From contig JBGCDD010000131.1 of the NCBI GenBank assembly GCA_045105075.1, positions 1-38,337 on the forward strand: 38,337 nucleotides of DNA, given 5' to 3'. The notes under the pieces were generated by a model, which was not told the origin of the DNA, did no database searches, and saw nothing but the letters and a program-made list of their open reading frames with translations. A program made the translations under genes and the position numbers. Below, piece after piece: positions 25,314 to 34,532 of the stretch; position 1 is the stretch's first letter; each line of letters starts with the position of its first letter. Source of the stretch: JBGCDD01 sp045105075 (lineage in GTDB: Bacteria; Pseudomonadota; Alphaproteobacteria; Rhodobacterales; Rhodobacteraceae).

Positions 25314-27596
25314 TCACATCTGCACCCGGCGCACCGCATGATAAATCGTTTCTGGCGTGGCGGGCGCGTCCAGCGCGGGATAGGCGGTGCCGCAGCTGGC
25401 GACCGCTTGGCTGAGAGCTAAAAATGCCGACATGCCCAACATGAACGGCGGCTCGCCTACGGCTTTTGAACGATAAATCGTGTCCTCTCGGTTTTGCGCA
25501 TCCCAAAGGCTGACATTGAACACCTCAGGGCGGTCCGAGCAGGCGGGGATTTTATAGGTGCTGGGCGCATGGGTTTTCAACGCGCCTGTCCCGTCCCAGA
25601 CAAGTTCCTCGGTGGTCAGCCAACCGGCCCCCTGCACATAGCCGCCCTCGATCTGGCCCAAATCGAGGCTTGGGTTCAGGCTGGCGCCGGCATCATGCAA
25701 CATATCGGCGCGCAAGATCCGGTTTTCCCCGGTCAGCGTGTCGATCACCACTTCGCTGAGGCTGGCGCCGTAAGCAAAATAGAAAAACGGTCGTCCTTTG
25801 CCCTGAATGCGATCCCATTCGATCTTCGGGGTTTTGTAAAAACCGGTTGCCGACAAGCTGATGCGGCCCAAATAAGCCAACTCAGCAGCCTCGCCGAAAC
25901 TGTAGCTGGTTTCGCCGACATGGACCCGCCCATTCTGAAAACGGATCATGTTGGGATCGCATTGATGGGTCTGCCCCAGATGATCGGCCATGCGGTCGCG
26001 GATCGTGTCACAGGCGATTTTCACCGCCATCCCGTTGAGATCACTGCCAGAAGACGCAGCCGTGGCCGAGGTGTTGGGCACTTTGGCGGTATCTGTGGCG
26101 GTGATGCGCACCTGTGCGGGATCAATGCCAAAACGGTGTGCGGCGACTTGCGCGATTTTCTGGAACAACCCCTGACCCATCTCTGTGCCGCCATGGTTCA
26201 AGTGAACCGAGCCGTCCTGATAGACATGCACCAAAGCGCCGGCCTGATTGAGATGCGTCAACGTAAACGAGATGCCAAACTTGACCGGCGCAAAGGCCAA
26301 GCCTTTCTTTAGGATGGGATTTTCCGCGTTCCACTGTGCCACGGCTTCTTTGCGTGCCTCGTAGTTCGCGCGCGCCAGCAGAGCCTCGGTCATCTCGTGC
26401 AATTCGAAATCTTCGACGTTTTGCCCGTAATGGGTCACGCCCGCCGGCGCGCCGGGGGCGGCATAGTAGTTGCGTTGGCGGATCTCAACCGGATCGCGGC
26501 TAAGGTGGTGGGCGATATGGTCCATCACCCGCTCGATCCCGATCATGCCTTGCGGGCCGCCAAACCCGCGAAACGCCGTAGCGCTTTGCATGTTGGTTTT
26601 CAGCCGATGGCTTTCGACGCGCGCATTGGGCAGGTCATAGGCGTTGTCCGCGTGCAGCATCGCCCGGTCGGCCACGGGCAGTGACAGATCCTGCGCCCAG
26701 CCACAGCGGGTATAGTGCACGAAACTGACGCCCATCAGGCGGCCTGTGTCGTCAAACCCGGCCTCGTACATAATGCGAAAGTCATGGCGTTTGCCAGTGA
26801 TGATCATATCGTCATCACGGTCATAGCGCATTTTGCAGGGTTTTTGCGTCAGCCGGGCTGCAACCGCACAGGCAACGGCCAACGCATTGCCCTGACTTTC
26901 TTTTCCGCCAAACCCACCGCCCATGCGACGGGTTTCAACCCGCACCGCATGCATCGGTTTGCCCAGCGCTTCGGCCACCTTGTGCTGGATCTCGGTGGGG
27001 TGCTGAGTGCTCGAATGCACCATCATGTCGCCGCCCTCTTGCGGCAGTGCGAGCGCGGCTTGACCCTCGAGGTAAAAATGCTCTTGACCACCGATTTCAA
27101 AGCAGCCCGATACGCTGTGCGCGGCTTGCGAAATTGCTGTTGCGGCGTCGCCTTTGGCATAAATGCGCGGGCCGTCTTCGAACCGGGAATTGTCGGCCAG
27201 CGCGTCTTCGATGCTGAGGATCGCGGGTTCGGGGGCGTAGTCGATTTTGCCCAACCGCGCGGCGCGGCGGGCACTTTGGTGTGATGTGGCGATCACCAGA
27301 AAAATCTGCTGGCCGACATGATGCACAGATCCATCCGCCAACAGCGGCTCGTCATGATTTGAAGGCGACACATCATTGGCAAAGGGCAGGTCTTGCGCGC
27401 AAAGCACCGCGATCACCCCAGGGGCCGCGCGCACCGGCGCAAGATCGAGGTTCACGATCCGCCCGCGTGCAATGGTGGACAGCCCGAACGCCAGATGCAG
27501 TGTGCCCTGCGGCGTCGGGATGTCATCGACGTAGCGCGCCTCGCCGGATACGTGCAAAGGTGCGGCGTCATGGGGAAGGGGTTTTGCGACGCTCAT
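25314..27596 (-). CDS. xdhB: Xanthine dehydrogenase molybdopterin-binding subunit
   Basis: 760 residues, about the size of R. capsulatus XdhB. The a/b-hammerhead domain fills the first 130 residues. The Mo-cofactor domains hold QEHFYLEGQ (171-179), MGGGFGGKE (225-233), ATAFRGFGGPQGM, the HLNHGGTEMGQGLFQKI segment and the catalytic glutamate E715 in KAVGEPPFML. It oxidises hypoxanthine to xanthine and xanthine to urate, with electrons passed to XdhA. Cytoplasmic. The ATG overlaps the xdhA stop by four bases. Confidence 0.96.
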   Translation of the reverse strand: MSVAKPLPHDAAPLHVSGEARYVDDIPTPQGTLHLAFGLSTIARGRIVNLDLAPVRAAPGVIAVLCAQDLPFANDVSPSNHDEPLLADGSVHHVGQQIFLVIATSHQSARRAARLGKIDYAPEPAILSIEDALADNSRFEDGPRIYAKGDAATAISQAAHSVSGCFEIGGQEHFYLEGQAALALPQEGGDMMVHSSTQHPTEIQHKVAEALGKPMHAVRVETRRMGGGFGGKESQGNALAVACAVAARLTQKPCKMRYDRDDDMIITGKRHDFRIMYEAGFDDTGRLMGVSFVHYTRCGWAQDLSLPVADRAMLHADNAYDLPNARVESHRLKTNMQSATAFRGFGGPQGMIGIERVMDHIAHHLSRDPVEIRQRNYYAAPGAPAGVTHYGQNVEDFELHEMTEALLARANYEARKEAVAQWNAENPILKKGLAFAPVKFGISFTLTHLNQAGALVHVYQDGSVHLNHGGTEMGQGLFQKIAQVAAHRFGIDPAQVRITATDTAKVPNTSATAASSGSDLNGMAVKIACDTIRDRMADHLGQTHQCDPNMIRFQNGRVHVGETSYSFGEAAELAYLGRISLSATGFYKTPKIEWDRIQGKGRPFFYFAYGASLSEVVIDTLTGENRILRADMLHDAGASLNPSLDLGQIEGGYVQGAGWLTTEELVWDGTGALKTHAPSTYKIPACSDRPEVFNVSLWDAQNREDTIYRSKAVGEPPFMLGMSAFLALSQAVASCGTAYPALDAPATPETIYHAVRRVQM

Positions 27597-28948
27597 GCCG
27601 TTACATCCAGCACAGAGACCGTGGCGCCTTGGGACTGTGCGAAATAGCGCATCAATAAGGACCTTGCGACGCCCAAGCGATAGTCAGCCGACGCGCGCAT
27701 ATCGCCGAGAGGTTTGAAATCATGCGCGAATTCCTTTTGCGCGGTTGTGATGGTTGCAGTGGTCCACGGCTGCCCGATAAGTGCATTTTCAACGTTGTGC
27801 GCGCGTTTGGGGATGCCCGCCATGCCACCAAAGGCGATGCGCGCGACGCTTATATGGTTGTTCTGAACGGTGATATTGAAACATCCGCAGAGCGCGGAAA
27901 TATCCTGATCAAAGCGTTTCGAGATCTTGTAACATTGCAAAAACGACGCGTCTTTGGGGATTGAAACGCCGGTGACAAATTCACCCGGTGCGCAATCTTG
28001 CTGACCGTATGCGATAAAGAAATCTTCGATATCCAATGTGCGGGTCGTGTCGCCTTTGCGCAAACCAAGCTGCGCGCCAAGGGCGATCAGGGCAGGAGCG
28101 TTGTCTCCGATGGGCGAGCCGTTGGCGATGTTGCCGCCCAACGTTGCGGCCTCGCGCACTTGTTGTGACCCGTAGCGGCGCAGAAGTTCGCTGTAGCTGG
28201 GGTAAATCGGCGCGATCGCTTTGCGAAACGACGCCATTGTCACCATCGCGCCAACGTCGATTGTGGTGTCGGTTTGCGTGATGGTTTTCAAATCGTCGCA
28301 TCTGTGCAGGAAAATCGGCGATGGCAGATCGCGCAGACCTTTTGTCACCCAAAGCCCCACATCTGTGGCCCCGGCAATTAACGTGGCATTGGGATTTTCG
28401 ATGTACAGCTTCGCCAGGGCATCACTTGAGCTCGGCGTTTGGGCGTCGCTTGGCGCGGGCGGTGTGTCGTGGATCCAATTTGGCACAGGCTGTTTGCGCG
28501 CAGCTTGAGCGGCGCGAATGATGGGGGCGTAGCCAGTGCATCGGCACAGGTTGCCGGCCAATTGATCGTTGTCATCGCGGGCGCCATTGGCGTGGGCCGT
28601 GGCCATGGTTGTGATGATGCCAGGCGTGCAAAAACCGCATTGGCTGCCATGGTGGTCGATCATCGCTTGCTGCACGGGATGAGGGCGGCCTTCGGGGCCA
28701 GAAATCCCCTCGACCGTGCGCACAGCCTTGCCGTCGAGTTGGGGCAGGAACAGAATGCACGCATTCAAAGCGCGCCGCCCGGCCGTGTCGGTGATCATCA
28801 CGCTGCACGCGCCGCAATCGCCTTCGTTGCAGCCTTCCTTTGTTCCGGTCGCGCCGCGATCATCGCGCAACCAATCCAATAAGGTGTCTGTTGGGGCAAC
28901 GCCAGTCAGCGCCACAGTCTCTCCGTTTAGAAGAAACGTGATATTCAT
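27593..28948 (-). CDS. xdhA: Xanthine dehydrogenase small subunit (two [2Fe-2S] clusters and FAD)
   Basis: 451 residues from the ATG at 28948 (MNITFLLNGETVALTGVAPT); 48 further upstream codons are open but without similarity. The plant-type ferredoxin cluster is C40, C45, C48 and C64; the second cluster is C104, C107, C135 and C137 in CGFCTPG ... LCRCTGY. The FAD-binding domain (about 175-350) has LIAGATDVGLWV and REAATLGGNIANGSPIGDNA, and the CO dehydrogenase flavoprotein C-terminal domain closes the protein. It takes electrons from XdhB to NAD+. First gene of the operon; its promoter must lie in the 300-base gap shared with dnaE. Confidence 0.95.
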   Translation of the reverse strand: MNITFLLNGETVALTGVAPTDTLLDWLRDDRGATGTKEGCNEGDCGACSVMITDTAGRRALNACILFLPQLDGKAVRTVEGISGPEGRPHPVQQAMIDHHGSQCGFCTPGIITTMATAHANGARDDNDQLAGNLCRCTGYAPIIRAAQAARKQPVPNWIHDTPPAPSDAQTPSSSDALAKLYIENPNATLIAGATDVGLWVTKGLRDLPSPIFLHRCDDLKTITQTDTTIDVGAMVTMASFRKAIAPIYPSYSELLRRYGSQQVREAATLGGNIANGSPIGDNAPALIALGAQLGLRKGDTTRTLDIEDFFIAYGQQDCAPGEFVTGVSIPKDASFLQCYKISKRFDQDISALCGCFNITVQNNHISVARIAFGGMAGIPKRAHNVENALIGQPWTTATITTAQKEFAHDFKPLGDMRASADYRLGVARSLLMRYFAQSQGATVSVLDVTA

Positions 28949-29249
28949 CCCAATACCCGTCGCGTTACTCTGTTGCGCCCCCGATTGGCCCTGTCGATGC
29001 GACGTAGACGGGGCGGGGCGTGATTGCACCAAGGTTATGAAGGCAAAGGCAGCGCTTGCAAGGGAAAAGCAATCTGTTTTGGTACCGTGCAATTGCGCGG
29101 TGCTTGCGATGAGTGGGATTTAATCGAATTGATACAACATGTTGCAGCCTTTGCATTTGGTGACGAAAGGTAAGTGACGCCCGAGGCGCGCGCAGATTTG
29201 CGCCCTGCACGGCGTTTCCATTGCCGCGACGCTGCGCTAGCATCCGGAC
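28949..29249. other. Divergent regulatory gap between xdhA and dnaE
   Basis: 301 bases with no convincing gene. The promoters of the xdh operon and of dnaE must both be here, but no clear -35/-10 pair stood out. A 10-base palindrome CAACATGTTG is at 29135-29144, near a TTGATA-type element, and could be an operator; this is weak. Short frames on either strand look like spurious extensions. Confidence 0.55.
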
Positions 29250-32200
29250 ATGAGCCAGCCAAACCGATTCATCCACCTGCGCGTGCACTCCGAATATTCG
29301 CTTCTGGAAGGGGCGATGCGTCTCAAGGGGTTGCCGGGTCTGTGCGCAAAGATGGAAATGCCCGCCGTCGCCGTCACGGACCGCAACAACATGTTCGCCG
29401 CTCTCGAGTTTTCGATTGCAGCTGCCGATGCCGGGGTGCAGCCGATCATCGGCTGTCAGGTGGACGTTGCCTATGTCTCTGCCGGGCCGGGCGAGCGGGC
29501 GCGCGATCCCGCGCCTTTGGTCTTGTTGGCGCAATCCGAACAGGGTTACGAGAACCTGATGGCGTTGAACTCTTGTCTTTATATTGGCAAGAACGGTCAA
29601 CTGCCGCAGGTCACTCTGGCTGAGTTGAGCGCCCTTAGCGACGGTTTGATTTGCCTGACAGGCGGTGCCGGTGGACCGATCGGGCGCTTGCTACAAGACG
29701 GCCAGCGCCCATTGGCCGAAACGGTCATGATCCAATTGGCCAAAGCTTTTCCCGACCGTCTTTATGTGGAACTCCAGCGCCATCCCCGCGAAGATGGCAC
29801 GCCGCTGGAAAGTGAACGTCTGAGCGAGCGGGGGCTGGTCGAGATCGCTTATGCGCAAGATCTGCCATTGGTTGCCACAAATGATGTCTATTTTCCAAAA
29901 CCCGAAATCTACGAGGCCCATGACGCGTTGATTTGCATTGCGGATGGGGCTTACGTTGACCAGCAAGAACCCCGGCGACGGCTGACGCCGCAACATTATT
30001 TCAAAAGCGCGCAAGAGATGGCCGTTCTGTTCGCAGATCTGCCAGAGGCGATTGAAAATACTGTTGAAATTGCGCGACGTTGTGCGTTTATGGCTTATCG
30101 TCGTGATCCCATTTTGCCCAAATTTGCCGACGACGAGGTCGTGGAATTGCGCCGTCAGGCCGAGGCGGGCCTGGTTGAACGGCTCAAGGTTATTCCCCAT
30201 GCCGCACCTGTGGAAGACTATGAAAAACGTCTGGATTTCGAGCTTGGAATCATCGAAGGCATGGGCTTTCCCGGTTATTTTCTGATTGTTGCGGATTTCA
30301 TCAAGTGGTCCAAAGATCAGGGTATTCCTGTCGGGCCCGGGCGGGGTTCTGGTGCGGGCAGTTTGGTGGCCTACGCGCTGACAATCACTGATCTGGATCC
30401 GTTGCGCTATTCGTTGTTGTTTGAACGTTTCCTTAACCCCGAACGGGTATCGATGCCTGACTTCGATATCGATTTTTGCATGGATCGCCGCGAGGAAGTG
30501 ATCCGTTATGTGCAGCAGAAATATGGCCGGGATCGGGTTGGCCAGATCATTACGTTCGGCGCGCTTTTGTCCAAGGCGGCGGTGCGGGATGTGGGCCGGG
30601 TTCTGCAAATGCCCTATGGGCAGGTGGATCGGCTCAGCAAAATGATCCCTGTGGAAGGGGTCAAACCGGTCAGCATCGAAAAAGCACTGGCGGATGAACC
30701 ACGCCTTCGCGAAGAAGCCAAATCAGAAGAGGTCGTTGCGCGGCTTTTAAACTATGGCCAGCAGGTTGAGGGACTATTGCGCAATGCCTCGACCCATGCT
30801 GCGGGTGTGGTGATTGGCGACCGGCCATTGGACAAACTGGTGCCGCTTTATCAAGACCCGCGTTCCGACATGCCAGCAACCCAATTCAATATGAAATGGG
30901 TGGAACAGGCGGGGTTGGTCAAATTCGATTTTCTGGGTCTGAAAACTCTTACAGTAATTCAGAACGCTGTCGATTTGATCCTGAAGACCGGGCGCCACTT
31001 GCATATCGGCGCTGACGGGGGCGAACTTTACCAACCTGCACCGGGCACGGTGGACGACATCAACGCGATTCCACTGGATGATGAGCGCTCTTACAAACTC
31101 TATGCCAGCGCCAAAACGGTGGCTGTTTTTCAGGTGGAAAGTTCGGGCATGATGGATGCGCTCAAGCGCATGAAACCAGATTGCATTGAAGACATCATCG
31201 CGCTTGTGGCCTTGTATCGACCGGGCCCGATGGAGAATATTCCGAAGTTTTGTGAGGTGAAGAACAAGCTGAGCGACCGCGAATTGCTGCACCCCTCGGT
31301 TGATCATATTCTGGACGAAACCCAAGGCATCATTGTTTACCAAGAACAGGTGATGCAGATCGCCCAGGAAATGGCGGGCTACAGCCTGGGCGGCGCCGAC
31401 ATGCTGCGCCGTGCGATGGGCAAAAAAATCCAGGCTGCGATGGACGCGGAACGGCCCAAGTTTCTTAAGGGCGCGGCCGAGAATGACGTGGATGAAGCCA
31501 AGGCGACGGAAGTTTGGCATCTGCTTGATAAGTTTGCCAATTATGGATTCAACAAGTCCCACGCGGCGGCCTATGCGGTGGTCAGCTACCAAACCGCTTG
31601 GCTCAAGGCAAACCACCCGCTGGAGTTCATGGCGGGGGTGATGAACTGCGATATTCATCTGACGGACAAGCTGGCGACGTACTTTGAAGAAGTGCGCAAG
31701 GGGCTCGATCTGCCGTGGGTGCCGCCTTGTGTGAACCGCTCGGATGCGACGTTTGATGTGATCGATGGTGCGCTGGTCTACGGCTTGGGGGCGTTGAAAA
31801 ACGTTGGTGTCGACGCGATGCGGCTGGTCACGCAAGGGCGAGGTGACGCGCCGTTTGCCACGCTGTATGATCTGGCGCGGCGGGTTGATCTGAAACGCAT
31901 CGGCAAGCGCCCGATGGAAATGCTGGCACGCGCGGGTGCTTTTGATCAACTTGATGCAAATCGGCGCCGCGTGTTTGACAGCCTTGACGCTCTGGTCGGC
32001 TACTCCGCCGCGATTCACGACCAAAAGGCCAGCAAGCAAGTGTCGCTGTTTGGCGAAGCGGGCGAAGATCTGCCCGAGCCGCGCTTGGCGGTTTCGGGGG
32101 ATTGGCTGCCTGCGGAACGTTTGGCCGAAGAATTCAAAGCGGTTGGGTTTTACCTCTCTGGCCACCCGCTGGATGACTATATGGCCGCGTTGCGCCGCAA

Positions 32201-32753
32201 AGGTGTCGTGACGCTGGATGAGGTCATTGAAAAAGCCGAACGCTCGCCATTGGTTGCCAAAATGGCTGGTGTTGTGGCTGGTCGGCAAGAGCGTAAATCA
32301 GCGCGCGGCAACCGCTTTGCCTTTGCCCAGATGAGCGATACGACCGGCGCTTTTGAGGTCACGCTGTTCTCTGAAGCGCTGGAGGCGGGACGCGAACATC
32401 TGGAGGCGGGATCAAAGGTTGTGATCACCGTCGAAGCGACACTAGAGGCGGATCAGCTCAAGCTTTTGGGGCGCGGTTTGGTGCCTATCGAAGACGTGGT
32501 GGCCCAGGCCGGCACGTCTGGTGTGCGGGTTTTTGTCGACGATGTCGCCGCCATTGCAACGGTTGCCACGGTGTTGGAAGAGGCCCAGGCCGCAGCCAAA
32601 CGCGCGGCTCGCGGCCCGGTTCAATTGTGTCTGATGGACGTTGCTTTGCCAGGCGAGGTTGAGGTGGATTTGGGTCAGGATTACGCCATGACACCGCAAA
32701 TCAAGGGCGCGTTGAAAAGCCTGCAAGGGGTCGTCTTGGTCGAAGATCTCTGA
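29250..32753 (+). CDS. dnaE: DNA polymerase III alpha subunit
   Basis: 1167 residues, standard for replicative DnaE1. The N-terminal PHP domain begins HLRVHSEYSLLEGAM. The catalytic core has GPGRGSGAGSLVAYAL (primer/template binding) and PDFDIDFCMDRR with the acidic metal ligands D404 and D406. Further on are FGALLSKAAVRDVGRV, MLRRAMGKK and KSHAAAYAVVSYQTAWLK, then tandem HhH motifs and a C-terminal OB-fold around MAGVVAGRQERKSARGNRFA. No exonuclease domain of the PolC type is present, so proofreading is expected from DnaQ elsewhere. Only weak ribosome-binding sequence precedes the ATG. It is a single-gene unit divergent from xdhA. Confidence 0.98.
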   Translation: MSQPNRFIHLRVHSEYSLLEGAMRLKGLPGLCAKMEMPAVAVTDRNNMFAALEFSIAAADAGVQPIIGCQVDVAYVSAGPGERARDPAPLVLLAQSEQGYENLMALNSCLYIGKNGQLPQVTLAELSALSDGLICLTGGAGGPIGRLLQDGQRPLAETVMIQLAKAFPDRLYVELQRHPREDGTPLESERLSERGLVEIAYAQDLPLVATNDVYFPKPEIYEAHDALICIADGAYVDQQEPRRRLTPQHYFKSAQEMAVLFADLPEAIENTVEIARRCAFMAYRRDPILPKFADDEVVELRRQAEAGLVERLKVIPHAAPVEDYEKRLDFELGIIEGMGFPGYFLIVADFIKWSKDQGIPVGPGRGSGAGSLVAYALTITDLDPLRYSLLFERFLNPERVSMPDFDIDFCMDRREEVIRYVQQKYGRDRVGQIITFGALLSKAAVRDVGRVLQMPYGQVDRLSKMIPVEGVKPVSIEKALADEPRLREEAKSEEVVARLLNYGQQVEGLLRNASTHAAGVVIGDRPLDKLVPLYQDPRSDMPATQFNMKWVEQAGLVKFDFLGLKTLTVIQNAVDLILKTGRHLHIGADGGELYQPAPGTVDDINAIPLDDERSYKLYASAKTVAVFQVESSGMMDALKRMKPDCIEDIIALVALYRPGPMENIPKFCEVKNKLSDRELLHPSVDHILDETQGIIVYQEQVMQIAQEMAGYSLGGADMLRRAMGKKIQAAMDAERPKFLKGAAENDVDEAKATEVWHLLDKFANYGFNKSHAAAYAVVSYQTAWLKANHPLEFMAGVMNCDIHLTDKLATYFEEVRKGLDLPWVPPCVNRSDATFDVIDGALVYGLGALKNVGVDAMRLVTQGRGDAPFATLYDLARRVDLKRIGKRPMEMLARAGAFDQLDANRRRVFDSLDALVGYSAAIHDQKASKQVSLFGEAGEDLPEPRLAVSGDWLPAERLAEEFKAVGFYLSGHPLDDYMAALRRKGVVTLDEVIEKAERSPLVAKMAGVVAGRQERKSARGNRFAFAQMSDTTGAFEVTLFSEALEAGREHLEAGSKVVITVEATLEADQLKLLGRGLVPIEDVVAQAGTSGVRVFVDDVAAIATVATVLEEAQAAAKRAARGPVQLCLMDVALPGEVEVDLGQDYAMTPQIKGALKSLQGVVLVEDL

Positions 32754-32767
32754 GCCTTGCGACGCGG

Positions 32768-32795
32768 TTGACTCAGCAGGCGGTGCACCTAACAT
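32768..32795 (+). promoter_or_regulatory. Sigma-70-like promoter of the GntR gene
   Basis: TTGACT at 32768-32773, a 16-base spacer and TAACAT at 32790-32795. Transcription would be expected to start about 7 bases further, at or next to the ATG at 32802, giving an mRNA with almost no leader. There is no Shine-Dalgarno sequence before that ATG, which agrees. Confidence 0.55.
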
Positions 32796-32805
32796 GCTAG
32801 CATGT
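32792..32805. promoter_or_regulatory. 14-base perfect palindrome over the GntR start, candidate operator
   Basis: ACATGCT directly followed by its reverse complement AGCATGT. It overlaps the -10 hexamer, the expected transcription start and the start codon (32802-32804). A repressor dimer bound here would block transcription of the GntR gene, so self-regulation is the simplest reading. Confidence 0.5.
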
Positions 32806-33530
32806 CAAACCCGCCTGCAAGTGATCTGCGCCCCTCTGACCGACCGGTGTTAAAGCCGTTGTCGGCGTTTCAGGGCTCGCTGTCCAACCGGGTTTATCTG
32901 ACATTGAAAGACGCGATCTTAACCCTTGGATATGCGCCTGGCGCCGCGCTGCGAAAACAAGAGCTGTGCGAGGAACTGTCGGTGTCGCGCTCGCCCGTCT
33001 CCGAGGCTGTGACGCGTCTGGCCAGCGAAGGCTTGGTCAGCGTTCTGCCCCAGACCGGAACTTATGTTGCGCGGTTTTCCATGGCAGAAATTCGGGAAAG
33101 CGCGTTTTTGCGCGAAGCATTGGAATTGGCGGCTGTGGAGTTTCTTGCACCGCGCATAACCGACGAGCAACTGGTTGAGTTAAAACGCAATATCCGAGTC
33201 CAAGAAATCTTGGTTCAAGATGGGGATGTGGCCGGATTCTATGAAAATGACGCGGCCATGCACAGCCTGATGATGTCGTTCACCGGCTATGGGCGGCTGG
33301 CCCACATGGCCGATTCCGTGTGGTCACAGGTGGCACGGGCGCGTCGTCTGGTGTTACCAGAGCAGGGTCGGGTGACGCAAACGCTGCGCGAACACCACGC
33401 CATTTTGAACGCATTGCAAGCGCGCGATCCGGACCTTGCGCGCACCACCACCCGCAGCCATTTGCGCCAGTTGATCACCTATCTCGAGCCGCTGGAAACC
33501 CGTCGCCCGGATCTGTTTGCTCCAGGCTAA
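32802..33530 (+). CDS. GntR-family transcriptional regulator, FadR/FCD type
   Basis: 242 residues. The N-terminal winged helix-turn-helix (about 28-95) has RVYLTLKDAILTLGYAPGAA, LRKQELCEELSVSRSPVSEA and VLPQTGTYVA, the FadR-type consensus. The all-helical FCD effector domain follows (about 100-225): FLREALELAAVEFLA, DAAMHSLMMSFTGY and HHAILNALQARDPDLA, with the D/H residues that usually bind a metal and a carboxylate or sugar-acid ligand. Effector not deducible. It lies 21 bases before the TIM-barrel gene in the same direction and probably controls this sugar-like module. The start appears leaderless and covered by a palindrome. Confidence 0.92.
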   Translation: MSNPPASDLRPSDRPVLKPLSAFQGSLSNRVYLTLKDAILTLGYAPGAALRKQELCEELSVSRSPVSEAVTRLASEGLVSVLPQTGTYVARFSMAEIRESAFLREALELAAVEFLAPRITDEQLVELKRNIRVQEILVQDGDVAGFYENDAAMHSLMMSFTGYGRLAHMADSVWSQVARARRLVLPEQGRVTQTLREHHAILNALQARDPDLARTTTRSHLRQLITYLEPLETRRPDLFAPG

Positions 33531-33551
33531 TGTCTTTTAAGGAAACGTCCC

Positions 33552-34532
33552 ATGTCTCAACGTCCAAATCGCGCGAAATACGCCGCGCGCCTGAACGCCT
33601 TTCGCCAAGGGGCCGCAGAGCCGGGCCTTGCGGGTATGATTGCGCGCGCCGGACAGGTCGGAGGGCTTGATGCCGCTGATCTGAATTTTCCGGATCATTT
33701 CGAAGGTCTGTCTGCGGCGGAAGTCAGCATTCTGCTCGATGATGCGGGCCTTCAGCTCAATGGCCTGGCGATGCGGTATTACACAGATCCGGGGTTCAAA
33801 CTGGGCGCGTTCACCCACCCCGATCCCGGCGTGCGCCAAGCTGCAATAGATATCACGCGCGCAGGTCTTGATACCCTGGCCGAAATGAATGGTTCGCTGA
33901 TGACGCTTTGGATGGGTCAGGACGGTTTTGACTACTCGTTTCAGGGTGATTACAGCGCCATGTGGGACAACACGATTGCGGCAATCGATGCGGTTTGCGC
34001 CCACAATCGCAACATCGATATTGCCATCGAATACAAACCCAACGAGCCGCGTGCCTATGCTTTGATGCCCGATATTGGAACGACTTTGTTGGCGGTCAAA
34101 GACGTTGACGCTGCCAATCTAGGGGTCACGCTTGACTTTGCCCATGTGCTTTATGCCGATGAAATGCCTGCCCATGCCGCAGCACTGGTCGCGCGTCATT
34201 CGCGCCTGCTTGGGGTGCATCTGAACGATGGGTACGGCAAGCGTGACGACGGGTTGATGGTGGGCACGGTGCATCCGATCCAAACCGTCGAGCTGTTGGT
34301 TGAACTTGACCGAATTGGCTATGATGGCGTGATCTATTTTGACACGTTTCCCGATCAAGGGGGACTCGATCCCGTCGAAGAAGCACGCACCAACGTGCAT
34401 ATCGTCGAACGCTTGCGCGCAGTGGCCGAAACGCTGGGCGGGCGTGCGGATCTGGCTGATGCCATCGCGCGCCAGGACGCAGCGATCTCCATGCGTATCG
34501 TGTCAGACGCGCTTTACGGCAGCGGCGCGTGA
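33552..34532 (+). CDS. Xylose-isomerase-like TIM-barrel protein (AP endonuclease 2 superfamily)
   Basis: 326 residues, AAGGAAA before the ATG. No signal peptide. The features are those of sugar isomerases or epimerases of the xylose-isomerase-like TIM barrel: DAADLNFPDHFEG on an early strand, IAIEYKPNEPRAY with a metal-ligand Glu, LGVTLDFAHVLYADE with Asp and His, LLGVHLNDGYGKRDDGLMVG with His and Asp, and VIYFDTFPD near the end. The acidic/His set suggests a divalent metal site that catalyses an aldose-ketose or epimerisation step. The GKRDDG loop recalls L-rhamnose isomerase relatives. Substrate unknown. Its stop overlaps the kinase start by four bases (GTGA). Confidence 0.83.
   Translation: MSQRPNRAKYAARLNAFRQGAAEPGLAGMIARAGQVGGLDAADLNFPDHFEGLSAAEVSILLDDAGLQLNGLAMRYYTDPGFKLGAFTHPDPGVRQAAIDITRAGLDTLAEMNGSLMTLWMGQDGFDYSFQGDYSAMWDNTIAAIDAVCAHNRNIDIAIEYKPNEPRAYALMPDIGTTLLAVKDVDAANLGVTLDFAHVLYADEMPAHAAALVARHSRLLGVHLNDGYGKRDDGLMVGTVHPIQTVELLVELDRIGYDGVIYFDTFPDQGGLDPVEEARTNVHIVERLRAVAETLGGRADLADAIARQDAAISMRIVSDALYGSGA

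Noticed and set aside
29135..29144. CAACATGTTG palindrome in the xdhA-dnaE gap as a regulator site
   Set aside because: Ten-base palindromes are common by chance and no regulator or second copy is at hand; mentioned only within the gap.
30774..32288. 504-codon open frame on the minus strand
   Set aside because: It lies wholly antisense to dnaE, has no recognisable domain and results from the GC-rich codon pattern of the real gene.
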